A DNA stretch of 40,999 nt from Acidobacteriota bacterium (GTDB lineage: Bacteria; Acidobacteriota; Terriglobia; Acidiferrales; UBA7541). The position numbers were made by a program, and so were the translations under genes. The DNA is taken from contig JAFDVY010000023.1 in the NCBI GenBank assembly GCA_018268785.1, forward strand, positions 1 to 40,999, read 5' to 3'. Under the pieces are notes generated by a model. That model searched no databases, was not told the DNA's origin, and saw nothing but the letters and a program-made list of their open reading frames with translations. Of the stretch, positions 15,766 through 23,815 are shown one piece after another; positions within the stretch are counted from its first letter, which is position 1; every line of letters starts with the position of its first letter.

Positions 15766-17144
15766 ACAATCCGGCCAATCTCGTACCGAAGACGGTGTCC
15801 GCTCGCGGAAAAAGCAGGGGGCGATTCCCTTTCGCGTTCGGCAGAATGTTTTTTCTTTTGCTGCTCATAGGATTGGTGTGGCTCGGGCCGGGCTGGGCAG
15901 ACCACCGCTTTTTCTTTGCAATGTTTGCATGGGATATTGCAGTATTTGCAATCTGGGGCTGGGATCTGGCGAAACGAATCCCAACGCCGGAGCAGATTGT
16001 CGTCACGCGCGCGTGGAGTTCTCCGCCGCAACTCACCGTTGCTTCAAGAGTGCGAATTGAACTTACCAATGGCGGACCGCGCAGTATGGCTGCATGGCTA
16101 GTGGACGATGCGCCGCGAGAGCTGCGGGGCGAAGTTCCTGAAGTTTCCATCGAGGTTGAAGCGCAGAAAAAAGCACACAATGAATATGACATTTTGCCCG
16201 CGGAGCGCGGCGACGCGAAGTTTGGAAGCGTTACTGTGCGATGCCAGAGCGCATGGCGAATTGCCGAACGACGATTCGAAGCAGCGCTACCGCAAGGTGT
16301 GCGTATCTATCCCAACCTCGACGAAGCAAAACGAGACACCCTATTTCTGATCCGGAGCAAACAAGTTGCCCTGGAAAAGCGACATAAACAGCAGCGCGGG
16401 CAAGGGCGTGAATTTGAAAGCCTGCGCGACTACCGCGAAGGCGACGAGTGGAGGGATATTTCGTGGACTGCAACAGCGCGGCGCGGAAAATTGATCAGCA
16501 AAGTGCATCAGGTGGAGCGAAGCCAGACGGTTTGGCTTGTGTTAGACACGGGGAGACTGCTGCGCGCGCGAACACGAGCCCTTACAAAGCTTGATTACGC
16601 GGTGGGCGCAGCCCTTTCCATAGCGCAAGTCGCGCTATATTCTGGCGACCAAGTCGCGATGATGGCATACGGCCGCAAGGTGAAGCATCGCGTACCGCCC
16701 GGGCGAGGCAGTGGGCACGTTCGCGCACTGCTTGAAACGCTGGCAGAAGTTCGCAACGAAGAATCGGAAGCAGATCATATTCGCGCGGCGGAAATGCTGC
16801 TCACGGTGCAGAAGCGCCGCAGCCTGGTTATCTGGCTGACGGACTTGAGCGAAACGTCAGCAATTCCGGACGTAATTGAAAGCGCTTCTCGAATCGCAAC
16901 GCGGCACATGGTTCTCTTCACGGTAATCAGCCAGCCAGAGTTGCGGGAATTGCTACAAATAAAGCCGGAAGGCGCGAAGGATATGTACCGGTTTGCGGCG
17001 GCTCAGGAAGTGGTTCATCGCAGAGATTATCTGCTGCGTACCTTGCGGCAGCATGGCGCTTTGACGCTGGAGGTCGAACCAGCCAAGCTGGCGACGTCCG
17101 TAGTGAATCACTACCTGACAACGAAAGAGCGCGGGCTTATTTAG
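15762..17144 (+). CDS. DUF58 domain protein (VWA-like MoxR partner)
   Basis: This is a 460-residue protein. Two closely spaced transmembrane segments lie at the N-terminus (FFLLLLIGLVWLGPGWA and FFFAMFAWDIAVFAIWGW). A beta-rich region comes next, then the DUF58 signature GREFESLRDYREGDEWRDISW, followed by TVWLVLDTGR and a Rossmann-like VWA-type domain. The canonical MIDAS DxSxS motif is replaced by DTGRLL, so metal-dependent adhesion may be lost or altered. The start overlaps the MoxR stop. Its 3' end overlaps that of the convergent SpoIIM gene by eight bases. It is probably the MoxR client or adaptor at the membrane. Confidence 0.92.
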   Translation: MNNPANLVPKTVSARGKSRGRFPFAFGRMFFLLLLIGLVWLGPGWADHRFFFAMFAWDIAVFAIWGWDLAKRIPTPEQIVVTRAWSSPPQLTVASRVRIELTNGGPRSMAAWLVDDAPRELRGEVPEVSIEVEAQKKAHNEYDILPAERGDAKFGSVTVRCQSAWRIAERRFEAALPQGVRIYPNLDEAKRDTLFLIRSKQVALEKRHKQQRGQGREFESLRDYREGDEWRDISWTATARRGKLISKVHQVERSQTVWLVLDTGRLLRARTRALTKLDYAVGAALSIAQVALYSGDQVAMMAYGRKVKHRVPPGRGSGHVRALLETLAEVRNEESEADHIRAAEMLLTVQKRRSLVIWLTDLSETSAIPDVIESASRIATRHMVLFTVISQPELRELLQIKPEGAKDMYRFAAAQEVVHRRDYLLRTLRQHGALTLEVEPAKLATSVVNHYLTTKERGLI

Positions 17145-18132
17145 CGACGATAGTATTCAAGCTAGCGCGAGTTGAAGAGACCGCAGGTTTCGGCGGTCTT
17201 TTGCTGAGATAAAGGACAAGAAGTATGCCAAGTACGGCAGCAAGCGAGAACTTGAGCACGGGTGAGACGGGGCTCGGCGAGATAAAACCCTCCACCAGAC
17301 CAGCGACAATCAGCATAGGAACAGTGCCCAGAATCAAGCGAACACTACGCGAGCCGGCGAGAACAAGCGAAAGCCGGCGCGGCAATTGCCCAGGAAAGAG
17401 CAACCCGCGTGCAATTCCGATTCCAGCGCCGCCCGAAATGAAGATTGCAGGGAGTTCGAGGGATCCATGAGCGGCAACGAAACTCCAAAGCGACAAGCTC
17501 ATGCCCTCGCGCCAGCAAGCCGCGCCGATGATGCCGATGAGCAGACCGTTCAAAAGCATCATGTAGATGGTGCCAATTCCTGCGGTAATACCGAGGGCGA
17601 ACGTGGCGAAACAAACGGAAATATTGTTTGTGAGAATCGCGCTTGAGGCAGCCGGCTTGACGGAGACGATCGAATCTGTCCACATCTTGTGTTGTTCGAT
17701 GGTGTCCATCATTTGTGGGCCGAGGAAGTGGCGGAGGAAGCTGGCATCGGCGATGCTGAGCAGCACGCCCACGGCGGCCGCCGCCAGAAAAATCGTGAAG
17801 GCCGCAAACGTATCCGAGAAAGTTTCGCGAAATACCGCGGGATACACGTTCCAGTAGAAATTCCAGATTCCCCTGGTAGAGGCCTTGCGACCCATGTAAA
17901 TGAGGTTGTGAGCTCGCCCCAGAATGCGATTGAGATAGGTCGCCAGCTGCGTGCTGGCAGGGTCTTCGCGCACCGTGGAAAGGTCGGAAGCAACCTGTCG
18001 ATAGAGAAGAGCAAGCTCTTGAAGTTCTTCCGGGCGCAACGCAGAAATGCTACGCTGCCTGCTGGCTTCCACGAGATATTCCAGGCGTTTCCAGTGCGCT
18101 TTTCTTTTTTCCAGCCAGCGAGAGGAGATCAT
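17137..18132 (-). CDS. SpoIIM (stage II sporulation protein M) family membrane protein
   Basis: This protein of about 331 residues starts with a soluble helical part (RWLEKRKAHWKRLEYLVEAS, then LQELALLYRQVASDLSTVR) typical of the family. Several transmembrane segments follow, with the conserved stretches GIWNFYWNVYPAVFRETF, ILTNNISVCFATFALGI and HGSLELPAIFISGGAG. In non-sporulating bacteria it accompanies RDD, DUF58 and MoxR genes; its role is unknown. The ATG at 18132 was chosen because GGAAGGGA lies just upstream. It shares a CATG with the ATG of the divergent RDD gene. A second ATG at 18159 would overlap that gene by 29 bases. Confidence 0.9.
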   Translation of the reverse strand: MISSRWLEKRKAHWKRLEYLVEASRQRSISALRPEELQELALLYRQVASDLSTVREDPASTQLATYLNRILGRAHNLIYMGRKASTRGIWNFYWNVYPAVFRETFSDTFAAFTIFLAAAAVGVLLSIADASFLRHFLGPQMMDTIEQHKMWTDSIVSVKPAASSAILTNNISVCFATFALGITAGIGTIYMMLLNGLLIGIIGAACWREGMSLSLWSFVAAHGSLELPAIFISGGAGIGIARGLLFPGQLPRRLSLVLAGSRSVRLILGTVPMLIVAGLVEGFISPSPVSPVLKFSLAAVLGILLVLYLSKRPPKPAVSSTRASLNTIVAK

Positions 18133-18901
18133 GGATTCCCTTCCGGACAAGCTTATCATCGAGACTGCGGAACAGAGTTCCCTTGATTTTCCGCTGGCAG
18201 GAATCGGCAGCCGGTTCCTGGCGACGCTCGTGGATTCGGCGATTCAGTTCGTCGCAGTCTTCTTCCTTTGGATACTGGCTCTTGTGATTCTTCCCGGGCT
18301 CGCGCTTTTTGGCTCGAGGGCCTGGGTTTGGGTCGTAGCTTTCTTGATTCTGGCGGTGTTTCTCGTCAATCTTGGCTACTTTGCGTTGTTTGAGATTCTC
18401 TGGAATGGGCAAACACCGGGGAAAAGATACACCAAGCTGCGAGTCATGAAGGACGACGGACGCCCTATCAGTGCGTACGACGCTGTGGCACGAAATCTTC
18501 TGCGAATCGTGGATCAGATGCCCGGGCTGTACGCAGTGGGAGTGGCGAGCGCATTCTTCAGCAAACAGAACAAGCGGCTCGGCGACTACGTGGCGGGAAC
18601 GGTGGTAGTGCGCGAAGAGGCGGTTACAGAAGAAAAGCCATTTCTGGAAACGCAGCGCGATGCGACCGCGGCCGCATACGATACAAGCCAGCTCACCCTG
18701 GACGAAGTACGCTTGATGGAAACTTTTTTCAGCAGGCGGGACAACCTTGAGCCTGGCGTGCGTACGACAATGGCCTGGCAGATCGCACGGCGCATCGGCG
18801 CAAAGTTCGGCGTGACCGTAAATGGATGGCCGGCCACCGAGAATTTTCTCGAAGCCGTTCATAAGGAATATCGCGCGACTGGCCGATACAGCGGGAAGTA
18901 G
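18131..18901 (+). CDS. RDD family membrane protein
   Basis: This 256-residue protein begins with a short soluble segment, then the RDD domain. The first part reads GIGSRFLATLVDSAIQF, where the family's Arg and Asp are visible. Two to three transmembrane helices follow, then the loop GQTPGKRYTKLRVMKDDGRPIS and RLGDYVAGTVVV. The C-terminal 90 residues are soluble and end RATGRYSGK. RDD proteins are linked to ion transport or stress in some bacteria; here the context points to the MoxR/SpoIIM module. The ATG at 18131 has AGAGGAG three bases upstream and overlaps the SpoIIM start codon on the other strand. A terminator follows it. Confidence 0.9.
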   Translation: MDSLPDKLIIETAEQSSLDFPLAGIGSRFLATLVDSAIQFVAVFFLWILALVILPGLALFGSRAWVWVVAFLILAVFLVNLGYFALFEILWNGQTPGKRYTKLRVMKDDGRPISAYDAVARNLLRIVDQMPGLYAVGVASAFFSKQNKRLGDYVAGTVVVREEAVTEEKPFLETQRDATAAAYDTSQLTLDEVRLMETFFSRRDNLEPGVRTTMAWQIARRIGAKFGVTVNGWPATENFLEAVHKEYRATGRYSGK

Positions 18902-18934
18902 CGCAAAGTAGAGCACCCGTATTCAACGAGAAAG

Positions 18935-18961
18935 AGGGCGCCCCGAGATCCGGAGCGCCCT
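18935..18961. terminator. Bidirectional terminator between the RDD and recA genes
   Basis: AGGGCGCCCCG (18935-18945) and CGGAGCGCCCT (18951-18961) form an 11-position stem with one mismatch and a five-base loop. It stands between two convergent genes. T-runs are weak on both sides. Confidence 0.7.
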
Positions 18962-18983
18962 TCAGAAGAGCGAGTGCAGCGCA

Positions 18984-20108
18984 CTATCTGCCGTTGACGG
19001 GCTTTGCCGGGCGTGCCGCGGCGGCGGAAGCTGCTGCAGCGTGAGTGTTGGGTTTTTCGTTGTGAAGGACGCCGTTTGCTCCGTTCGGTGCGCTGGGAGC
19101 GGCGTTAGAGTTTGGGCCTGGGATTTCGAGTTTTTTGCGCAGGGCGTTTTCGAGTTTTTCGCGGATATCGGTATTTTCTTTCAGGAAGACACGCGCGTTG
19201 TCGCGGCCCTGGCCCATGCGTTCGCCGCCAAAGCTGATCCAGGTGCCGGATTTTTCGAGAATGCCCTTGTCCACGCCGAGATCGACGAGATCGCCTTCGC
19301 GCGAGATGCCTTCGCCGTAGAGGATGTCGAATTCGGCTTCGCGGAATGGCGCGGCGACTTTGTTCTTGACGATTTTGGCGCGGGTGCGCGAGCCGACGAC
19401 TCTGTCGCCGTCTTTAATCGCCTGGATGCGGCGAATGTCGACGCGCATGGATGCGTAGAACTTGAGCGCGCGGCCGCCGGTGGTGGTTTCCGGATTGCCG
19501 AACATGACGCCGATTTTTTCGCGGATCTGGTTGATGAAGATGAGGCAGGTGCGGGACTTTGAGACGATCGCGGTGAGTTTGCGCAACGCCTGTGACATGA
19601 GGCGCGCTTGCAAGCCCATGGAGGGGTCGCCCATGTCACCTTCGAGTTCGGCCTTGGGAACGAGAGCGGCGACGGAGTCAATGACAACAACGTCCACGCC
19701 GCCGGAGCGGATCAGGGTTTCGGCGATTTCGAGTGCCTGTTCGCCGTGGTCGGGCTGAGAGACGAGAAGATTGTCCACATCCACGCCGAGCTTGCGCGCA
19801 TAGACCGGATCGAGCGCGTGTTCGGCGTCGATGAACGCCGCCTGACCGCCGAGTTTTTGCGCTTCGGCGATGACTTGCAGCGTGAGGGTGGTTTTACCGC
19901 CGGATTCCGGGCCGTAAATTTCGATTACGCGCCCGCGGGGGAACCCGCCGACACCGAGCGCGGCGTCAATCGAAAGGCAGCCGGACGGGATGACGCTGAC
20001 CGGCACAAGAACGTCCTTGCTGCCGAGCCGCATGATGCTGCCCTTGCCGTACGACTTTTCGATTTGGGAAATTGCCGCTTCCAGGAGTTTTACTTTTTCG
20101 TCTGCCAT
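18984..20108 (-). CDS. recA: Recombinase RecA
   Basis: This 374-residue RecA is complete. It has the N-terminal [12 protein letters not shown], Walker [10 protein letters not shown] (66-74), Walker [11 protein letters not shown] and loop 2 [29 protein letters not shown]. RecA polymerises on single-stranded DNA, promotes strand exchange and stimulates LexA cleavage. The Walker A reads Gly where the common form has Ser at position 70. The last 45 residues are rich in Ala, Asn and Pro and look disordered, instead of the acidic tail of the E. coli protein. The ATG is preceded by GAGG. I saw no LexA-type palindrome upstream. It is convergent with the RDD gene across a terminator. Confidence 0.98.
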   Translation of the reverse strand: MADEKVKLLEAAISQIEKSYGKGSIMRLGSKDVLVPVSVIPSGCLSIDAALGVGGFPRGRVIEIYGPESGGKTTLTLQVIAEAQKLGGQAAFIDAEHALDPVYARKLGVDVDNLLVSQPDHGEQALEIAETLIRSGGVDVVVIDSVAALVPKAELEGDMGDPSMGLQARLMSQALRKLTAIVSKSRTCLIFINQIREKIGVMFGNPETTTGGRALKFYASMRVDIRRIQAIKDGDRVVGSRTRAKIVKNKVAAPFREAEFDILYGEGISREGDLVDLGVDKGILEKSGTWISFGGERMGQGRDNARVFLKENTDIREKLENALRKKLEIPGPNSNAAPSAPNGANGVLHNEKPNTHAAAASAAAARPAKPVNGR

Positions 20109-20234
20109 GTCATACCTCGGTAAAGGAAAGTTGGGAAATTCGTCAGGGGCCGGACCGCACTACCAGGGACATAGCGGAAGAGGGACTTTATCATTTGTTA
20201 TACCTCCGCGCCAGGTCTTTCTGGGTGTTGCAAT

Positions 20235-20258
20235 GCCGGGCTAAAGCCCGGCGCTACA
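20235..20258 (+). repeat. Palindromic interspersed element, copy 1 (hairpin + CTACAT)
   Basis: GCCGGGCT, loop AA, AGCCCGGC, then GCTACAT. It is the first of three copies in this window with the same layout, a short GC-rich stem, tiny loop and a 3' CTACAT. It lies upstream of recA. Confidence 0.75.
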
Positions 20259-20290
20259 TGGACCTGGTAGCCAAGCATCCTAGGTTGAGG

Positions 20291-20322
20291 TCCTTCGGGC
20301 ATCTTCGTGGATGCCCTCAGGA
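20291..20322. repeat. Extended stem-loop, second interspersed family
   Basis: TCCT-TC-GGGCATC, a six-base loop, GATGCCC-TC-AGGA: an outer 4-bp and an inner 7-bp stem separated by a two-base internal bulge on each side. The flank continues as TGACA. It shares its end blocks with the element at 1586-1622. Confidence 0.6.
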
Positions 20323-20344
20323 TGACAATCTGAGGTGACCACGG

Positions 20345-20551
20345 CTACCAGCGCTGACAACGGTGCTCGGCCAAATGCTCCTTCAAGCGGGCGATGGCCA
20401 TGGCCATTCGGTCCGCCAGTTGCCGTTCCTCGAAGGGCAAGAGTTTGCGAAGCCGGATCAGGTTTCGCATTCTGTCGCGCGCCTCCTGGAATTCGCTTTC
20501 GAGCCTAGCATGTTCCGGACAGCTTATAGCCAGGGTCGAAGGGGAGCACAT
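20345..20551 (-). CDS. Small helical hypothetical protein
   Basis: This is a short protein of about 68 residues with a charged, strongly helical core (ARLESEFQEARDRMRNLIRLRK, then FEERQLADRMAMAIARLKEHLAEH). A pair of cysteines occurs, one early (SCPEH) and one near the end (HRCQRW). The composition and periodicity look like a real small coiled-coil protein rather than a shadow frame. The ATG at 20551 has AGGTG just upstream; a TTG at 20608 would add 19 less protein-like residues. I do not recognise the family. Confidence 0.55.
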   Translation of the reverse strand: MCSPSTLAISCPEHARLESEFQEARDRMRNLIRLRKLLPFEERQLADRMAMAIARLKEHLAEHRCQRW

Positions 20552-20665
20552 CGGGCACCTGTTGAAAACGCCGAGGAGGAAGTTAGCAGAGAGGCGAAGA
20601 AAAGGCAAACATTATTTTCGCCTATTGTTCGCCTTTCGGCTAAGTTGGATGGGCGAACGTTCTTA

Positions 20666-20824
20666 TCAGTATTTTCCGCGTCCTTCAGACACGATTTCGG
20701 TACCCGTGATTTTCATCTTCCGCCTGCCAAAGATCTTCCGACTCAAAGCCGCGAAGTCTGGATACGACGCGTTCGCATGAGAAGCCGAATGCTTTTTCTT
20801 CGCTGGCTTCTGCTTTTTTTCCAT
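20666..20824 (-). CDS. Small basic protein, antitoxin-tail-like (52 residues)
   Basis: This short frame encodes a Lys-rich start (MEKKQKPAKKKHSASHANA). It is followed by YPDFAALSRKIFGRRKMKI and TGTEIVSEGRGKY. The second half has the look of the C-terminal tail of VapB/Phd-type antitoxins (a pattern like R-I-G-x-K, then G-x-E-x-V-x-x-x-R). No toxin gene lies beside it, so it would be an orphan. It sits 113 bases downstream of the dehydrogenase gene on the same strand. The Shine-Dalgarno is only a G-rich stretch. Coding status is likely but unproven; the antitoxin relation is my pattern reading. Confidence 0.55.
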   Translation of the reverse strand: MEKKQKPAKKKHSASHANASYPDFAALSRKIFGRRKMKITGTEIVSEGRGKY

Positions 20825-20937
20825 AAGCAAGGCCCCCGCCAGATTGCAAATGTGCGCGATGAACAGTGGCTAGGAGCCGCGATTCAATCCAGATCAACGC
20901 TCTTCTCTGCTGCGTTTCAACGCGGATATGACTCCAG

Positions 20938-21816
20938 TCAATTCTTGGTGGGATAACCATAAAAACCTTTGCCGGACTTGCGGCCGAGCCAGCCGGCGGC
21001 GACGTATTTTTTGAGGAGGGGGCAGGCGCGGTATTTGGGATCGCCAAGGCCGTCGAGGAGGACGTGCATAATGTCCACGCAAACATCGAGGCCGATGAAG
21101 TCGGCGAGTTCGAGCGGGCCCATCGGATGGTTCATACCAAGTTTCATGACGGCGTCAACGGCTCCGGGAGTGGCGACACCTTCCATGACGCAATACGCGG
21201 CTTCGTTGATGAGCGGCATGAGCACGCGGTTGGAAACGAAGCCGGGGGCGTCGTTGACGGCGACGGGAGTTTTGCCGAGCTTTTTGGCAAGCTCCATCGT
21301 TAGGTTGAAAGCTTCATCGTTCGTTTGCAGGGCTCGAATGACTTCTACAAGTTGCATGACGGGCACGGGATTCATGAAGTGCATGCCGACGAAGCGTTCC
21401 GGGCGTTTGGTCAAAGCAGCAAGGGCGGTGATGGCGATCGAAGACGTGTTGGAAGCAATCACAACGCTTTCGCGGAGAATCCGGTCCGCTTCGGAGAGAA
21501 CGGCGCGCTTGATTTCGATTTTTTCAGGCACGGCTTCCACGACGAAATCGGCGACGGCAATCGCAGACATGTCCAGCACGGGATGAATGCGAGCGAATGT
21601 GCTTCCCTTCCTTGCTTCGTCGAGTTTTCCCTTTTTCACTTCGCGGTCTAGATTCTTGCCGATGGTGTCCATGGCGCGATCCAGATGCTTGCGCTCCACG
21701 TCGCGCAGAATCACTTGGAAGCTGGCGCGCGCAAAAACGTGAGCGATACCATTGCCCATGGTTCCGGCTCCGAGCACGGCGACGGTTCGAATCTGGTCTA
21801 TGGAAGTATTCGCCAA
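20938..21816 (-). CDS. 3-hydroxybutyryl-CoA (3-hydroxyacyl-CoA) dehydrogenase
   Basis: This single-domain NAD-dependent dehydrogenase has about 292 residues, the usual length for this family. The NAD-binding motif is [12 protein letters not shown] near the N-terminus. Catalytic and substrate motifs follow: [32 protein letters not shown] (catalytic His) and [14 protein letters not shown]. It oxidises or forms (S)-3-hydroxyacyl-CoA, in butyryl-CoA or fatty-acid metabolism. A thiolase gene at 26147 encodes the neighbouring reaction, though it is five kilobases away. The TTG at 21816 was preferred because GAGG lies six bases before it. An earlier TTG (21828) has no Shine-Dalgarno. Confidence 0.93.
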   Translation of the reverse strand: MANTSIDQIRTVAVLGAGTMGNGIAHVFARASFQVILRDVERKHLDRAMDTIGKNLDREVKKGKLDEARKGSTFARIHPVLDMSAIAVADFVVEAVPEKIEIKRAVLSEADRILRESVVIASNTSSIAITALAALTKRPERFVGMHFMNPVPVMQLVEVIRALQTNDEAFNLTMELAKKLGKTPVAVNDAPGFVSNRVLMPLINEAAYCVMEGVATPGAVDAVMKLGMNHPMGPLELADFIGLDVCVDIMHVLLDGLGDPKYRACPLLKKYVAAGWLGRKSGKGFYGYPTKN

Positions 21817-21886
21817 AGAAGGCCTCAATGCGTCTGGAAGTGTTTAACTCTACGGGGTGACAGAATGCACTGCATGGAATGCGAGG

Positions 21887-22894
21887 TCAAGAAGCGGTCG
21901 GCGGTCCGGAGCGAATTCGCGCCGAGATTGGCAGTCGTTGTTCGCCTTTGCGGACGCTGTAGCGTTCAACGTAATACCAAACACAAGTAAGCGGAATCAG
22001 CGCCATGACGCAATAGCGTAAGGGCTTAACTTCATAGCGCAAGGCCTGATAAACCATCCAAAACGACCCAATCACGGAGATTGCTTCCATTACGGTTACG
22101 GTGAACAAAATCACGAATACCGGCAAATTCGAATTGGATGCATTGCTGATACGAAAAAATCTGTCAAACACAAACCAGTAGGCGGCTGGAAGCAGCCAAG
22201 CAAGGAAATAGCTGGTCGGTGGTTCGTCATGCAGTAGCGCGGCCTCCACATTCCCAGCGGCGGCTTGCGCCGAAATCCCGCGGTCAATTTCTCCCACTAC
22301 CTGCCGTGCTGCGTTCTCGTCCTTGGGGAGAACTTGGATTTTGTAGCCGCCATTTTCCATTGCAATTCGACGAAATGGGATATCAATCCCATCCAGACTG
22401 GCTTCCAAGAATTCCAGTTGCCGCAAATCAGAGGAGGATAAGATTGGCACAATTGCTTCCAGTGGCGCAGCCGAATTCGCGGAGTGAGCCAAAGACGTAC
22501 TCTCATCAAACGGTTTGGGATAGGCGCCGACAGGCGGCAGCGAAATCGGAGGGAGGTTTTTCCCGGCAACCGATTCCAAGATCTTCCTCGCCGCTGCGAG
22601 ATCGCGGCTGAAGACCCCGAGGACGAATGAGAATGTCTTCACCTGTTTCAGGTGATAGCGGTCTGCAGGATCTCGCAGGAGGACTTCTACACGAGGCGTC
22701 GCTACAGCAATTGCAGCCCGGTCGAGTTCTCCGCAAATAACCTCCAAAAAAGGCAAACTCTCGCCATTCCACAACAAGGCCATGAAATTCGGATCGGATT
22801 CATCTTTCGGAATTGCGTCTACGAGGGGAATGCTGCAATCGGAACAACGCGCGATGCCTGCTCGATACTCTGCTTTGCAGAAAGGGCAGAACAT
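21887..22894 (-). CDS. Zinc-ribbon membrane protein with DUF2007-like domains
   Basis: This 335-residue protein starts with a zinc ribbon (CPFCKAEYRAGIARCSDC: two CxxC pairs). Two soluble segments resembling the DUF2007 'putative signal transducing' fold follow, the first around LPFLEVICGELDRAAIAV and the second around DLRQLEFLEASLDGIDIPFRR. The C-terminus carries about three to four transmembrane segments (YFLAWLLPAAYWFVF, FVILFTVTVMEAISVIGSFW, YCVMALIPLTCVWYY). The N-terminal half is paralogous to the gene just upstream (22931-23626). The two likely form an operon, separated by 36 bases. The function is unknown; the layout suggests sensing or protein interaction at the membrane. Confidence 0.8.
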   Translation of the reverse strand: MFCPFCKAEYRAGIARCSDCSIPLVDAIPKDESDPNFMALLWNGESLPFLEVICGELDRAAIAVATPRVEVLLRDPADRYHLKQVKTFSFVLGVFSRDLAAARKILESVAGKNLPPISLPPVGAYPKPFDESTSLAHSANSAAPLEAIVPILSSSDLRQLEFLEASLDGIDIPFRRIAMENGGYKIQVLPKDENAARQVVGEIDRGISAQAAAGNVEAALLHDEPPTSYFLAWLLPAAYWFVFDRFFRISNASNSNLPVFVILFTVTVMEAISVIGSFWMVYQALRYEVKPLRYCVMALIPLTCVWYYVERYSVRKGEQRLPISARIRSGPPTAS

Positions 22895-22930
22895 GAGCGG
22901 AGTTTACTACGCTGAGAAGGTCGAGGGAAG

Positions 22931-23626
22931 CTACTCCTGCGGAGTGGATTCGACGATTTCACGGATGATTTCGACGGCGCGGGTTTGTTCCGCTGGCAAG
23001 ACGTAGACGTGCATGGCCCCATCTCGGGTATCGCGCCGGGCGTGGAGGTCGTTTTCGTTGAGCGCACCAAGGATTGCAGAACCGATGTATTCGTCGTCGC
23101 CGGACCATACGAGGACGTTTGCGTCTTGTTCGAACCAATCCGAAGAATCACCAGGCGCTTGGGGCCCAGGGATGTTCTCTTCGGGAGACAAAATTTCCGG
23201 CAGCTTTCTAATTCTGGTTGTTGACTCGGGAATAAGCCGAGGCGTTGCAAGCGTGTCGGCAGCGCCAGACTCATCCGAATCCGAAGAGAAGGCATCACGT
23301 ATGACATTTTCCGCGTCTTCAAATCGCGAAGCGGGGACGCCGACCTGGAACGTGGGGTAGTTCGCAAGATTGAAGAGATGGTCCTTGCGGTAAACGGTCT
23401 TGTGCGGTATTCCGGCTTCCTCGAGGACGCCGCACAATTCTGCATGGATGCGCGGATCGTCACCCTGCCAAAATGCGCAGAAGGGGTCTTTGTTGGGGTC
23501 GCCCGGTTCGGAGGTATCTTGCTGGTCTTCCTTGTGAGGACGCTCGCGGACAAGTAGAACATGGCAGTCGGAGCAAGAGGAATAGCCTTCGCGGTATTCG
23601 GCGCGGCATTGGGGGCAATAGAGCAT
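22931..23626 (-). CDS. Zinc-ribbon / DUF2007-like soluble protein
   Basis: This 231-residue protein opens with the same zinc ribbon as its neighbour (YCPQCRAEYREGYSSCSDC). Two DUF2007-like segments follow: RIHAELCGVLEEAGIPHKTVYR and EYIGSAILGALNENDLHARRD, each followed by a beta-rich stretch. An acidic linker (around DSDESGAADTLATP) separates them. It has no membrane segments, unlike the downstream paralogue. The ATG begins the ribbon directly, which supports this start. The pair arose by duplication, with later gain or loss of the membrane part. Confidence 0.8.
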   Translation of the reverse strand: MLYCPQCRAEYREGYSSCSDCHVLLVRERPHKEDQQDTSEPGDPNKDPFCAFWQGDDPRIHAELCGVLEEAGIPHKTVYRKDHLFNLANYPTFQVGVPASRFEDAENVIRDAFSSDSDESGAADTLATPRLIPESTTRIRKLPEILSPEENIPGPQAPGDSSDWFEQDANVLVWSGDDEYIGSAILGALNENDLHARRDTRDGAMHVYVLPAEQTRAVEIIREIVESTPQE

Positions 23627-23672
23627 GGAACTGGAGTTTAGACGAAACTCCGGCGCAATCCAAAGGCAAGAT

Positions 23673-23697
23673 GCTGGGCTAAAACCCAGCGCTACAT
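23673..23697 (+). repeat. Palindromic interspersed element, copy 2 (hairpin + CTACAT)
   Basis: GCTGGG, CTAAAAC, CCCAGC, then GCTACAT. It has the same layout as the copies at 20235 and 26114, with compensating changes in the stem. It lies in the divergent gap before the sigma-factor gene. Confidence 0.75.
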
Positions 23698-23815
23698 AGA
23701 CTTACGACGAATGCGTCTTTTTGGCACGCATCGGCGTATCCCCTGTAGAATGAGCGCGACCTTTACAACACCCTGGGCGGCACGCCTCACGACGGGGCTC
23801 CGCTTTTCCAGCCTG

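Noticed and set aside
20109..20180. LexA/SOS box before recA
   Set aside because: No palindrome of the GAAC-N4-GTTC or CTG-N10-CAG kind is visible near the start; the phylum's own motif could still be present unrecognised.
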